From Bacillus sp. MUM 116 (GTDB taxonomy: Bacteria; Bacillota; Bacilli; Bacillales; Cytobacillaceae): a stretch of 64,000 nt of DNA. Both the position numbers and the translations under genes were made by a program. The DNA is taken from assembly GCF_001866655.1 (NCBI RefSeq), contig NZ_MLYR01000008.1, forward strand, positions 1 through 64,000, read 5' to 3'. The notes below the pieces were generated by a model. The model worked only from the letters and a program-made list of their open reading frames with translations. It did no database searches and was not told where the DNA came from. This document shows positions 48,725 through 57,835 of this stretch, one piece after another. How positions within the stretch are numbered: the first letter of the stretch is position 1; every line of letters starts with the position of its first letter.

Positions 48725-50359
48725 TTACTTTTCAATTAAAGACTCTGTATGGTCATACACTACTGTACCATCAACAACTGTTAGCTGGATCTTTACATCC
48801 GGAATTTCCTCCGCCGGTATTTCAAAAAGATTTCTTTCCAAGACGGCAATATCAGCAAGTTTCCCCACTTCCAGTGTCCCTAATTCATGCTCCCGGAATG
48901 TTCCGTAAGCAGGTCCTGACGTATAGGCTTTTAATGCATCAGCAAGTGTAATCCGTTCATGAGGGTGCCATACTGTTTCACCACTGCTGTCGATTCTGGT
49001 TACTGCACGATAAATTTGTAGAAGTGGATTCAGGATATCAACTGGATAGTCAGTCCCAAATGCCAAGTTTGCACCCGTTTTTTTCAAAGTATTAATTGAA
49101 AAAACATGCTTTTCTCGTTCAGTACCGATTCGATCGGTGTAAACCCCCCGTTCTGACATCGCAAAATGATCTGGCTGCATCGAAGCGGTAATACCCAACT
49201 CCTTAAAACGAGGGATATCATTAGGCTGAATTACCTCAACATGCTCAACGGAATGACGTGAATCCCGCTTGCCATTAGCCTTTTGCGCTCCCTCATAGGC
49301 ATCTAAAGCAAGACGGATAGCTCCATCCCCAATCGCATGAAAACGAATACTGAAGCCTTCCTTATCTGCATCCACCACCCATTTTTTAATCGTCTCAGGA
49401 GGAAAAGTCGTCTCACCACGTGTATCCTGCTGATCCGCATAAGGTTCTAATAAATAAGCAGTTCTAGCAGTAATGACGCCATCAATAAATTGTTTCAGTC
49501 CGGACACACGTAGTTTATCCGATTGATACGTATCTCTTAATTGTTTGGCGCGCTCTAAATCATCATTTAAGGCGGGCCATAAATGAAGGCGTGCTGTTAA
49601 ATCCCCTTTATCTTCAAATTCTTTGAATAAATCATAATCATTAAGAATATCCATTGACTCCGATGCAAATAAGTCATGGACAGCCGTTACACCTAAACTA
49701 GCAGCATGAGTGAGGAAGTTTTTTAAAAGAACTCTCTTTTGTTCTTTCGTAAAATCATAGGCATGGTGGATAACCGCATCCATTGCTCCTTCATAGAGGA
49801 GGCCATTTGGTTCTCCATTTTCGTCCTTCCCAATCATACCGAAAGAAGGGGGTTCCGTATGTCGATTAATATTGGAAATCTCTAATGCCTTCGTGTTCAC
49901 CCAAGCATAATGAGCTTCGGCGTGAAACATAAGCGCTGGACGATCAGGGAGGATACGATCCAATGAATGGCGGGTCGGTAATTGTTGTGTATCCCAATAA
50001 CCTGCATCCCATGTAAATCCGATTACCCATGGATTTTCCGGATGGGATTCAGCGAATTCGCGAATCATTTCCAGTGCTTCCTCTTCAGAACGGGCCGCGA
50101 ACAGATTGACACCATTAAGAGCAACGGCCCCCTGCATAAGATGAAGATGGAAATCATGGAATCCTGGCATAATCAGCTGGTCATTAAACTTATAAATTTT
50201 CGTATTCTCGCCTGCGTAGTGTTTCATTTCCTCCTCAGAACCAATCGCAACAATTTTGTTTTCTTTAATCGCAATCGAAGCGGGTTCAGGCTGGTTATTA
50301 AGACCTGTAAAAACAGTATTACTCGAAATAATCATATCTGCTGTTTGTTGACTCATCAT
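48725..50359 (-). CDS. YtcJ-type metal-dependent amidohydrolase, cassette 1
   Basis: 544 residues, Amidohydrolase_3 family. Metal ligands appear as PGFHDFHLHLMQGAV near 70-84, the Lys/His region FKQF-like LKQFIDGVITARTAYLL near 295, RFHAIGDGAIRLALDAYE near 353, SRHSVEHVEVIQPND near 378 and GTDYPVDILNPLLQIYRA near 447. This family includes N-substituted formamide deformylase (NfdA) and related amide hydrolases. It follows the APC permease gene by 36 bases, so the two form a cassette. Two further cassettes lie at 57.8-64 kb. The exact substrate is unknown. Confidence 0.9.
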   Translation of the reverse strand: MMSQQTADMIISSNTVFTGLNNQPEPASIAIKENKIVAIGSEEEMKHYAGENTKIYKFNDQLIMPGFHDFHLHLMQGAVALNGVNLFAARSEEEALEMIREFAESHPENPWVIGFTWDAGYWDTQQLPTRHSLDRILPDRPALMFHAEAHYAWVNTKALEISNINRHTEPPSFGMIGKDENGEPNGLLYEGAMDAVIHHAYDFTKEQKRVLLKNFLTHAASLGVTAVHDLFASESMDILNDYDLFKEFEDKGDLTARLHLWPALNDDLERAKQLRDTYQSDKLRVSGLKQFIDGVITARTAYLLEPYADQQDTRGETTFPPETIKKWVVDADKEGFSIRFHAIGDGAIRLALDAYEGAQKANGKRDSRHSVEHVEVIQPNDIPRFKELGITASMQPDHFAMSERGVYTDRIGTEREKHVFSINTLKKTGANLAFGTDYPVDILNPLLQIYRAVTRIDSSGETVWHPHERITLADALKAYTSGPAYGTFREHELGTLEVGKLADIAVLERNLFEIPAEEIPDVKIQLTVVDGTVVYDHTESLIEK

Positions 50360-50395
50360 TAATCAATCCTTTCATTTATATAGATAAATGCCCCT

Positions 50396-51742
50396 TTAAT
50401 GAGCTTCTTCTAAGCCAAGCTCTGGAGGCAATTGCCTAAACATTTTTGTTAAGTTTAATAGATAGATAAATCCAATCAGAAGCCATGTTCCACCTAGTAA
50501 TAGGGAATGTTTGTCCAGTTTTGTAATCAACAGTCCAATAAGTGCTGTGCCTATAACCGGGATAATCAAATATTGAATCGTCCCTTTAAAAGACCTCTGT
50601 TTGTTTCGGATAAAATAGTGAGCGATTACCGAAAGATTCACAAAGAAAAAGGCGAACAGTGCTCCAAAATTAATAAGAGATATCGCAGACGTTAAATTTA
50701 GAAAAAGCGCACTTAATGCAATCACACCAATAATTAGAATATTGAATACTGGCGTGCGGTATTTTGGAGATAAATAGCCAAAGATTTTTTTCGGTAATAC
50801 ATTTTCCCTTCCCATCGCATACAAAATACGAGAGGCGCTCGTACCGGAAGCAACAGCTGAAGCAAAGCCGGCTGTCAGCCCGATAGCATTAAAGATACTC
50901 GTAAAAATAGTCCCGCCAATAAACATCGCAATATCGATATAGGCTGACTCAGGATTTTTGAAAGACTGAAACGATGGATAAATGAGTTGTAAAAAATACG
51001 AACCTACGATAAAGATTATTCCGCCAATGAACGTGACCAAATAGATTGCCTTTGGCAATGTTTTCGTCGGTTCTTTCGTCTCTTCTGACAACGCCGTCAC
51101 GGCGTCAAAGCCTAAAAAGGAAAAACATAAAATAGGAATGATAGATAAAAGAGTTGGTAATTGAATGTGAGAGTCATAGAAAGGAACAGTTGAAAATAAT
51201 GTCCCTGCTCCTTTTCCTGCAAGAAGCCCTTTAATCGACAAAATCATAAACAGTACAATTGATAAGATTTGCAAGATCAGCAAGATGGTATTAAAATTTG
51301 CCGCTAGTTTAATACCAAGGATGTTGACAGTCGTAATAATGACAATAAATGAAATGATCCAAACAAACATCGGCACGGAAGGGAACATCGCATTCAGTGT
51401 GATTGCATTGAGAAGGGAACTGATCATCGGGCTAAATACATAATCAAGGATGATGGTCCAACCAACGATAAACCCTAAATGCGGGCTAATCGATTTTTGC
51501 GTAAACGTATATGCTGCTCCTGCGTTTGGGAACGCTTTCACTAATTGCGCATAGCTATAAGCTGTAAATAGCATGACTACTAAAGCAATCGCATAAGCAG
51601 TTGGGATCATCCCGTTTGTGCTTGTTACAGCTACTCCATATGTAGAATACATAGTCGTTGGAGCCATAAAGGTTAAACCAAAAAACACAACAAATTTTAA
51701 AGAAAGTGTTCGCTTAAGAGTAGTTGGGCTTATATTATTCAT
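50396..51742 (-). CDS. APC-family permease, cassette 1
   Basis: 448 residues with 12 hydrophobic segments. N terminus: LKRTLSLKFVVFFGLTFMAPTTMYSTYGVAVTSTNG. Others: YAQLVKAFPNAGAAYTFTQKSISPHLGFIVGWTIILDY, CFSFLGFDAVTALSEETKEP and the C-terminal tail NLTKMFRQLPPELGLEEAH. It belongs to the amino-acid/polyamine/organocation family and presumably imports the substrate of the downstream amidohydrolase. Divergent from a ProP-like transporter gene across a 251-bp region containing a perfect palindrome. CGAGGAGG precedes the ATG. Confidence 0.9.
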   Translation of the reverse strand: MNNISPTTLKRTLSLKFVVFFGLTFMAPTTMYSTYGVAVTSTNGMIPTAYAIALVVMLFTAYSYAQLVKAFPNAGAAYTFTQKSISPHLGFIVGWTIILDYVFSPMISSLLNAITLNAMFPSVPMFVWIISFIVIITTVNILGIKLAANFNTILLILQILSIVLFMILSIKGLLAGKGAGTLFSTVPFYDSHIQLPTLLSIIPILCFSFLGFDAVTALSEETKEPTKTLPKAIYLVTFIGGIIFIVGSYFLQLIYPSFQSFKNPESAYIDIAMFIGGTIFTSIFNAIGLTAGFASAVASGTSASRILYAMGRENVLPKKIFGYLSPKYRTPVFNILIIGVIALSALFLNLTSAISLINFGALFAFFFVNLSVIAHYFIRNKQRSFKGTIQYLIIPVIGTALIGLLITKLDKHSLLLGGTWLLIGFIYLLNLTKMFRQLPPELGLEEAH

Positions 51743-51773
51743 GCATCAATCCTCCTCGTAAATGATATTGACA

Positions 51774-51806
51774 AATGATCATTATTACATTAACTACCGG
51801 TAGTTA
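51774..51806. promoter_or_regulatory. Two palindromes in the permease-ProP divergent region
   Basis: TAACTACCGGTAGTTA at 51791-51806 is a perfect 16-bp palindrome, and AATGATCATT at 51774-51783 is a perfect 10-bp one. They lie about 32-65 bases upstream of the permease start and look like an operator for an unlinked regulator. Confidence 0.55.
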
Positions 51807-51993
51807 GTTCAATAAAATTATAAGGCGCATCCGTTAAATAGTCAAACAATTCTTAATTTATATTTTATGAGTAATTCGATCAGCAGCCTTCCATTTTCAA
51901 CAGTTGAATCAGCTTGACGAAGATTTTACCTGAATAGCATTGGAGAAGCCAGTTCAAAATATCATTAAGATTTGACTTTCAATAGGAATTTAG

Positions 51994-53487
51994 GTGAAGC
52001 AATTGGCAGAAAATGTAGAAAAATGGGCAGGGTTTAGAAAAAGATCCGAAAGAAGATTAAAAAAAGATGATATTACGATTGTGGATACCGATTCGGCAAA
52101 AAAAGCGGTGATGGCTACTGCCCTGGGAAATGCGATGGAGTGGTTTGATTTTGGAATTTACTCCTATTTGGCTGTGATAATAGGAAAGGTGTTTTTTTCA
52201 GGCGTGACCGGACCGCTCCAATTAGTATATTCTTTTGCCACTTTTGCTGTGGCGTTTCTTGTTCGTCCTCTTGGCGGGATGTTTTTTGGCATGTTGGGTG
52301 ATAAGTTAGGACGAAAAAAGATATTAACCATCACTTTAGTGTTAATGTCTCTAGCTACTTTAAGTATGGGTTTGATCCCGAGCTATGCAAAGATCGGAAA
52401 TCTGGCTCCTATCCTTTTGCTTTTAGCGAGATTGGTTCAGGGGTTTTCCACAGGCGGTGAATATTCAGGTGCCATGACGTTCATCGTGGAATCTTCACCT
52501 GATAAAAAAAGAGGTTTTTTATCAAGCGGGTTAGAAGTGGGAACATTAGTAGGATATATTGCTGGGTCCGGTATCGTAACGATTCTTAGTTTTTGGCTTG
52601 GAGACGCTAAAATGCTGGATTGGGGATGGCGTATTCCATTCTTCATTGCTGCACCGATTGGTCTTATTGGTCTTTATTTGAGAAATAATTTGGAGGAGAC
52701 TCCTGTCTTTGAAGCAATGAATGAAGGGAAACAAAAAGAAAATGAAAAAGGATTAATCAAAAAAGTTTTTGTTTTTCATTGGCCGCAGATGCTTAAAGGG
52801 ATTGTTTTAGTTTTATTTTTTAATGTGGTGGATTACATGTTGTTATCGTATATGCCATCTTATTTAAATGTTGTCCTGGGTTATGGAGAAACAAAGGGGC
52901 TTTTGCTCATTCTAATTGTGATGTTTATCATGATTCCCATTGTTTTACTTATGGGTTATTTCAGTGATCGGATTGGAAATAAACGCCTTATTTTAGGAGG
53001 TTTGATTGGATTAACTCTTCTGTCTATCCCTTCATTCAAGATGATTGGAACTGGGAATAATTTGACGGTTTTTTTTGGCCTGATGATATTAGCTATTCTT
53101 TTAGCTACCTTCGAAGCAACAATGCCGTCCATGCTGCCTTCCTTGTTTTTTACAGAAGTAAGATATGTTGCGCTGGCCATTACCTTTAATATTTCGGTTT
53201 CCTTATTTGGTGGAACAACTCCATTGGTTACAGCGTGGCTTATAAAAGTGACGGGAAACAAGATGCTTCCAGCTTATTATATTATGGCTGCTTGCTTAAT
53301 TGGTATTGTCACCATGTTTTTTGTAAAGGAAACCACCGGGAAAGCGCTGCGGGGCTCAGCACCGGCAGTAGAGGAAAAACACGAAATTGCGGAAATTCTA
53401 GAGGATCCTCATGAGGCCCTGTGGTGGAAAGAGGAAAAAATAAATATTGAAGAAAAAATCGCCGAGTCGGAAAATGATAGCAAATAA
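51994..53487 (+). CDS. ProP/ShiA-like MFS metabolite:proton symporter
   Basis: 497 residues and twelve membrane segments. A 40-residue charged N-terminal extension is followed by the family hallmark ALGNAMEWFDFGIYSYLAVIIGKVFF, motif A GMLGDKLGRKKILT near 106 and the RxxQGFSTGGEYSGAMTFIVES helix-4 motif near 150. The acidic C-terminal tail (EEKHEIAEILEDPHEALWWK) is longer than in many relatives. ProP-type symporters import betaine, proline or dicarboxylic/aromatic acids. The start is GTG, with AGGA before it. Divergent from permease cassette 1. Confidence 0.88.
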   Translation: MKQLAENVEKWAGFRKRSERRLKKDDITIVDTDSAKKAVMATALGNAMEWFDFGIYSYLAVIIGKVFFSGVTGPLQLVYSFATFAVAFLVRPLGGMFFGMLGDKLGRKKILTITLVLMSLATLSMGLIPSYAKIGNLAPILLLLARLVQGFSTGGEYSGAMTFIVESSPDKKRGFLSSGLEVGTLVGYIAGSGIVTILSFWLGDAKMLDWGWRIPFFIAAPIGLIGLYLRNNLEETPVFEAMNEGKQKENEKGLIKKVFVFHWPQMLKGIVLVLFFNVVDYMLLSYMPSYLNVVLGYGETKGLLLILIVMFIMIPIVLLMGYFSDRIGNKRLILGGLIGLTLLSIPSFKMIGTGNNLTVFFGLMILAILLATFEATMPSMLPSLFFTEVRYVALAITFNISVSLFGGTTPLVTAWLIKVTGNKMLPAYYIMAACLIGIVTMFFVKETTGKALRGSAPAVEEKHEIAEILEDPHEALWWKEEKINIEEKIAESENDSK

Positions 53488-53613
53488 GTCACCAGGCGAA
53501 ATCAAAAATCTCTTACTTCAGAAATATTCATCACATTTTTTATAGTAGGTTGTGTCGCAAATCTTATATTAATATAAAATTTTGAAATCATACCAATTAG
53601 CAGCACGAAAAAC

Positions 53614-53645
53614 AGAGCCTTTCTATATATAGAGAGGCTCTTTAT
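53614..53645 (+). terminator. Terminator of the ProP-like gene
   Basis: AGAGCCTTTCT / AGAGAGGCTCT stem with a 7-base loop and TTTATT. The remainder of the 53488-53890 gap contains no gene I can support. Confidence 0.8.
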
Positions 53646-53793
53646 TAGCGGTTACATCTATTATTTAATGTTAATAAATGCGTATTTCTGCTTCTTAATT
53701 ATTAATATATTTTTCAAGGATTTTGCCAAAGTCCTTGATTTGGTATTATTCTCTTACAAATAAGTTATTAGTATATGCAGACGGAACCAGCAT

Positions 53794-53831
53794 AAAAACT
53801 CATTTGCATTTCATTATTGCGAATGAGTTTT
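53794..53831 (-). terminator. Terminator of the UvrA-like gene
   Basis: AAAACTCATTT / AATGAGTTTT stem with a 17-base loop; on the minus strand followed by TATGCTGG and an AT-rich region. Confidence 0.6.
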
Positions 53832-53890
53832 CTATCACTAACTGACATCTAGTTTTGCTTTAAAACATGGCTTGTTTTAATCATTCTAAT

Positions 53891-56800
53891 TTAATTATTT
53901 TGCTCAAGGCATTGATACACCGCCATCATATCTCGTTTATTTAATTCACGAATGCGATTGAAAATGGGAATGTCTGTAACAGCTTCTGTATATAAGCTTT
54001 CATCAACGACATCCCTTACGGTTCCAGTTAACCATGTTTTTACTGGTATGTCTTCAACAAGTTCCTTAAGGCCCTCATCATTGATGCCACTCGCATAACA
54101 ACTTACACATGGAATGGTTAATTTAAACACGCCATCATGCAGATTATCTTCTGATATCACTTTCTTTCCTTTACAGAATGGACATGGATGGTTTTTTTTC
54201 ATTTTATTCATTTCGGTAACTAATTTTTTGTAACCAAATGCTTCATACACATATGTTAGTTTCTTGTATTTTCCATTTGTGAAATACTTATCTATGATCG
54301 TTTCTCTTGTTTCATTGATAGTAGGAAAATCACAGATGGTCACTTGATTATTGATGCTAATGGATTCGATCTTGTCTTTGATGGTGTCCCAGAATGGTAA
54401 GACATTTTGTAAGACCATTTCATAACCTGTAAAGCTTGCTTGTTCTAATTCATACACTTTCAGGGCGACTTGTGTTTTTCTAGGCAGTAAGGAGACATCT
54501 TCTGTCAAAATCATATCGCCGCCTACAATCGATTTCAATTTGACGAGTACGGGTAAATCCCCCACTATTTTCAATACTTGGTCAATCGACCCATTGATTA
54601 TTTCACGAATATCGGTGTCTCCAAATTTAAGTGGTTTATGGTGGTTTAAAACCGTGCCCTCACAAATTGGGCATGTAATCATTTCTTTAGAAGCTTTCAT
54701 TTGCTCTTTAATCACTGATTTTGAAACGACAATATACATACCAAGGATGGTATTAAAACCTACCCATGTTCTACGTGCCTTGCCTTTCTTATCATAAAAT
54801 GACTTTTCAAAATACCCGTACCAAAATATATGCTTTTCTTCATCTGACATCTCATTATAACTTTTCGTTAAGTCAAACCCGAGTTCATTCTTAATTTCTT
54901 CAAATAGAAATTCTAATTTGGGGTATTGATAAAATTTTAATACTTCCATAATTTCCGGATAGAATAAACCATCCCAGAATGGAAGATTTTTGTCTTTAAT
55001 CACAAGATCTTTATCAAATATTGCAATCTTAAGACGTCCCGAGCATGAAGGACAATGATTGTCCGGAGAAAAGAAATCAAAGCTTCTCGTATCTTTATTA
55101 GTCGGATGTGCCGCCACAATCTGGTTAATCACCCCACCCATTTCATATAGGAAACTATATTGACTATACAAATGTCTTTCAAGGTCAATGGCAATGACGG
55201 GTGCAATTTTTTTAGAATCGTATTCTCCATAAATCAAACGGGCCATTGAGGATAAGCTTTTTAAAATACCGCCCTTATAGACATTTTCTGCATTTTTATA
55301 ATAGTCGATATGATTTTCTTTTAAATACGTAATACCATTTTGTGATTTGAGTGTGGACGAAATAGGCAATGGCAGCGCGACGTCTTCCCTATTTTTAGCC
55401 TCATAATATTTACGATGACTTACAACATCAAGATATGTGACAGGTTCGTTCTTTCTTCTTCCAAAATCAACGATAAAATCAGAATTTTCCATCATATAGG
55501 CATTATGTTCAATCATCATGATGGAAACGGATTCATCTTGGAGAATGCCCCTGATACTATCCACGAATTGATTTAAAATATTTTGTGATAAACCTTTTGA
55601 AGGCTCGTCAAAAATAAAAAGTGTATGAGGATTTCTAGAATTTGCAAACAGTTCCGAGACTAAATGCACACATTGGAATTCACCAGTCGATAGTGTTTGC
55701 GTTTTTCTATTTAAAGTCAAATAACCTAGTCCTAGTTTGATCAATAAGCTCAATCGTCTATGGGCAATATCTTCATTTGGAAGTTCATCAATGATATCTT
55801 CAATGGAGGAATCGAAAATATCATCGATTGTTTCACTATATTTTGTGATTTTCTTTTTAATATCTAGAAAAGTCGCAACCGTTGACCGGCTCGTAATCGA
55901 TTGGTTTCGATCTTGTCCAACCATCACGAGTTTATCGTTTTTGTACCGTTTCTGAAAATCTTGGGCAATACATTCGTTGACAAGTGTTGATTTACCACAT
56001 CCAGACTCTCCGGTAATGGTTACAAGTCTATTTTTTGGTATTTTCATTTCAGCCATTTGAATATTACGGCAATATAAATCATGAAATTGATAGTAATCTG
56101 TTGGCTCTTTCTCATTTCGTTCTAAGTGAACTGGTTTTGGACGCGGTGATTCATCCACGATTTTTCCGCCATATTTACCACTGCCAGGTCCAAAGAATAC
56201 TTGGTCGTCAGTTGTATCGAGCACTGTGTCAGAATGGTCAATCAGCCAAATTTGATTCTTATAGCCTAATTGTTTGATTTGTTCTAAAATTTTTAGTAAT
56301 GTTCCGTGATCAATCCCGACTGATATTTCATCAATGATAATGGCCGTATTTTCACTTACAGCCATGAATTCTGCCAGGTAAGCCCGAGTTAATTCTCCAC
56401 CTGACAATGTACCCATAATTCTGTTTAATGTTAGGTAACCTATATTCATATTAATAATGTTTTTAAGTAGATGCTGTTTTACTTCACTAATATGTAAATC
56501 TTTTGATAGCGAAAGAATCGTTTCAATACTTAAGTTGTTAATATCTGATATACTGTGCGGTTTACCAAATACATTGATTGTATATTGTTCTACTTCCTCG
56601 TTATAACGCCTTCCATCACACTTCGGACATTGTACATTTTGGTTCGTACCACGGCCTTTACACTTAGGACACCAGCCTAATTCATTATTAAATGAAAAGA
56701 CTTCTGGTGAAAGATTGTATTTTTCAGCGAGTCGCTCGCGAATCTCTGTAAATACGCCAGTATGCGTGCCAATGGTTGAACGTGGATTGGAAGAAATGGA

Positions 56801-57061
56801 TGATCTTCCGAGAAAAAGTACTAAAGGCATCTCTTCCATCTTGATGGCACTGAAATTAGTTTCCATAATATTAGGAAATAAATACTGATATTCAGCCTTT
56901 GGTAATAAGGAAACGAGACGCTTCTTGGATTCTTCCCCAATGGTTTGACAAAATGTGGTTTTACCAGACCCGGACAAACCAGCAATTCCGAGCGTCTGAT
57001 CTTCCGGCAATAGGCAATCTAAACGGTTAATATTGTTGGCAATTAATTGATTTATTTTCAT
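53891..57061 (-). CDS. UvrA-like ATPase with zinc-rich C-terminal half
   Basis: 1056 residues. Two UvrA-type ABC modules: Walker A GLSGSGKT (28-35), zinc module CPKCKGRG...CPKCDGRRYNEE (near 131-155), signature TLSGGELTRAYLAEF (near 219) with Walker B IIIDEISVGID; then Walker A GESGCGKS (near 348), signature TLSTGEFQCVHLVSEL (near 457) and FIFDEPSKGLS. The final 500 residues carry three more CxxC clusters (CPSC, CPIC, CPFC...CVSC) and segments resembling the UvrA N-terminal insert (FDFFSPDNHCPSCSGRL; FWYGYFE). In true UvrA (about 940 aa) these lie between the ABC motifs, so this protein looks rearranged. A role in DNA repair or drug self-protection is possible, but none is shown. GGGGAGG precedes the ATG. 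Confidence 0.85.
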   Translation of the reverse strand: MKINQLIANNINRLDCLLPEDQTLGIAGLSGSGKTTFCQTIGEESKKRLVSLLPKAEYQYLFPNIMETNFSAIKMEEMPLVLFLGRSSISSNPRSTIGTHTGVFTEIRERLAEKYNLSPEVFSFNNELGWCPKCKGRGTNQNVQCPKCDGRRYNEEVEQYTINVFGKPHSISDINNLSIETILSLSKDLHISEVKQHLLKNIINMNIGYLTLNRIMGTLSGGELTRAYLAEFMAVSENTAIIIDEISVGIDHGTLLKILEQIKQLGYKNQIWLIDHSDTVLDTTDDQVFFGPGSGKYGGKIVDESPRPKPVHLERNEKEPTDYYQFHDLYCRNIQMAEMKIPKNRLVTITGESGCGKSTLVNECIAQDFQKRYKNDKLVMVGQDRNQSITSRSTVATFLDIKKKITKYSETIDDIFDSSIEDIIDELPNEDIAHRRLSLLIKLGLGYLTLNRKTQTLSTGEFQCVHLVSELFANSRNPHTLFIFDEPSKGLSQNILNQFVDSIRGILQDESVSIMMIEHNAYMMENSDFIVDFGRRKNEPVTYLDVVSHRKYYEAKNREDVALPLPISSTLKSQNGITYLKENHIDYYKNAENVYKGGILKSLSSMARLIYGEYDSKKIAPVIAIDLERHLYSQYSFLYEMGGVINQIVAAHPTNKDTRSFDFFSPDNHCPSCSGRLKIAIFDKDLVIKDKNLPFWDGLFYPEIMEVLKFYQYPKLEFLFEEIKNELGFDLTKSYNEMSDEEKHIFWYGYFEKSFYDKKGKARRTWVGFNTILGMYIVVSKSVIKEQMKASKEMITCPICEGTVLNHHKPLKFGDTDIREIINGSIDQVLKIVGDLPVLVKLKSIVGGDMILTEDVSLLPRKTQVALKVYELEQASFTGYEMVLQNVLPFWDTIKDKIESISINNQVTICDFPTINETRETIIDKYFTNGKYKKLTYVYEAFGYKKLVTEMNKMKKNHPCPFCKGKKVISEDNLHDGVFKLTIPCVSCYASGINDEGLKELVEDIPVKTWLTGTVRDVVDESLYTEAVTDIPIFNRIRELNKRDMMAVYQCLEQNN

Positions 57062-57163
57062 ATTAATATCCTCCCCATCCTATAAATCTAGTATTGCCAT
57101 GTTAGCACAACTTCAAATGAATTTGCCTAAGTTTTTTCGAATCAATATTTGTACTAAAAAAGC

Positions 57164-57200
57164 AAACGGCTCAGTCGTGTGCTGAGCCGTTTCTTTTTCC
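57164..57200. terminator. Bidirectional orphan terminator
   Basis: AAACGGCTCAG / CTGAGCCGTTT perfect 11-bp stem, with CTTTTT on the plus side and GCTTTTTT on the minus side. No gene ends next to it on either strand, so it may be left over from a lost gene. Confidence 0.75.
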
Positions 57201-57343
57201 TATAGAGTAGCTTAAAACTAAAACTTCAGAGATTTGTTCTTATATTTCTCCTAATACTTTTTTAGGTAATATATCTTTATCGTTTGACAAAAGCTAAATC
57301 TGCCATTATCATCAACACGAACTTATTTACGGGAGAGATAAAG

Positions 57344-57784
57344 ATGAAAATTTATGTTGATGCAGATGCTTGTCCGGTAAAAGATATTATTATCTCTGAA
57401 GGCACGACTGCTGAAATTCCTGTTATCCTTGTTACTAGCTTTTCTCATTTTTCTAATGCGGAACAACCAAAAGGAGTGGAGACCATTTATGTTGATTCCG
57501 GGGCAGATGCTGCGGATTATCGGATTATGAAGTTAGCAGAAAAAGGAGATATAATCGTTACGCAAGATTATGGTCTTGCTTCGCTAGGTTTAGCAAAAGG
57601 GTGTACGGTACTTCACCAAAATGGGTATAGTTATACAAATGAAAACATTGACCAATTATTACAAACACGATATTTGAGTGCAATGGCTCGAAAAAGCGGA
57701 AAGCGTACAAAGGGACCAAAACCATTTACATCAGAAGATAGGGAGAAATTTAGGGGGCTTTTTAAAAGGGTGATTTCACATTAA
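57344..57784 (+). CDS. YaiI/YqxD family protein (DUF188)
   Basis: 146 residues, PIN-like DUF188 family. The hallmark N terminus is [20 protein letters not shown], followed by [57 protein letters not shown] (about 48-104), and it ends in a basic [18 protein letters not shown] segment typical of the family. The Asp set suggests a nuclease-like fold, but no activity is established for it. The ATG at 57344 has GGGAGAG before it; the longer frame from 57284 is not supported. Between the UvrA-like gene and cassette 2, with no operon partner. Confidence 0.9.
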   Translation: MKIYVDADACPVKDIIISEGTTAEIPVILVTSFSHFSNAEQPKGVETIYVDSGADAADYRIMKLAEKGDIIVTQDYGLASLGLAKGCTVLHQNGYSYTNENIDQLLQTRYLSAMARKSGKRTKGPKPFTSEDREKFRGLFKRVISH

Positions 57785-57835
57785 AAAAGAACCGCCCATT
57801 TCTAAGGCCCCCTAATTTCCAGGAAACTTATTAAG

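Noticed and set aside
51938-51955. A third sigma-54 promoter in front of permease cassette 1 (minus strand CTGGCTTCTCCAATGCTA)
   Set aside because: GG-N10-GC spacing is right, but the -12 block is weak (AATGC), it lies about 190 bases from the gene, and no ATTCA-TGAAT dyad is upstream.
57284-57343. Extended N terminus of the DUF188 protein
   Set aside because: The family begins at [14 protein letters not shown], and the ribosome site directly precedes that ATG.
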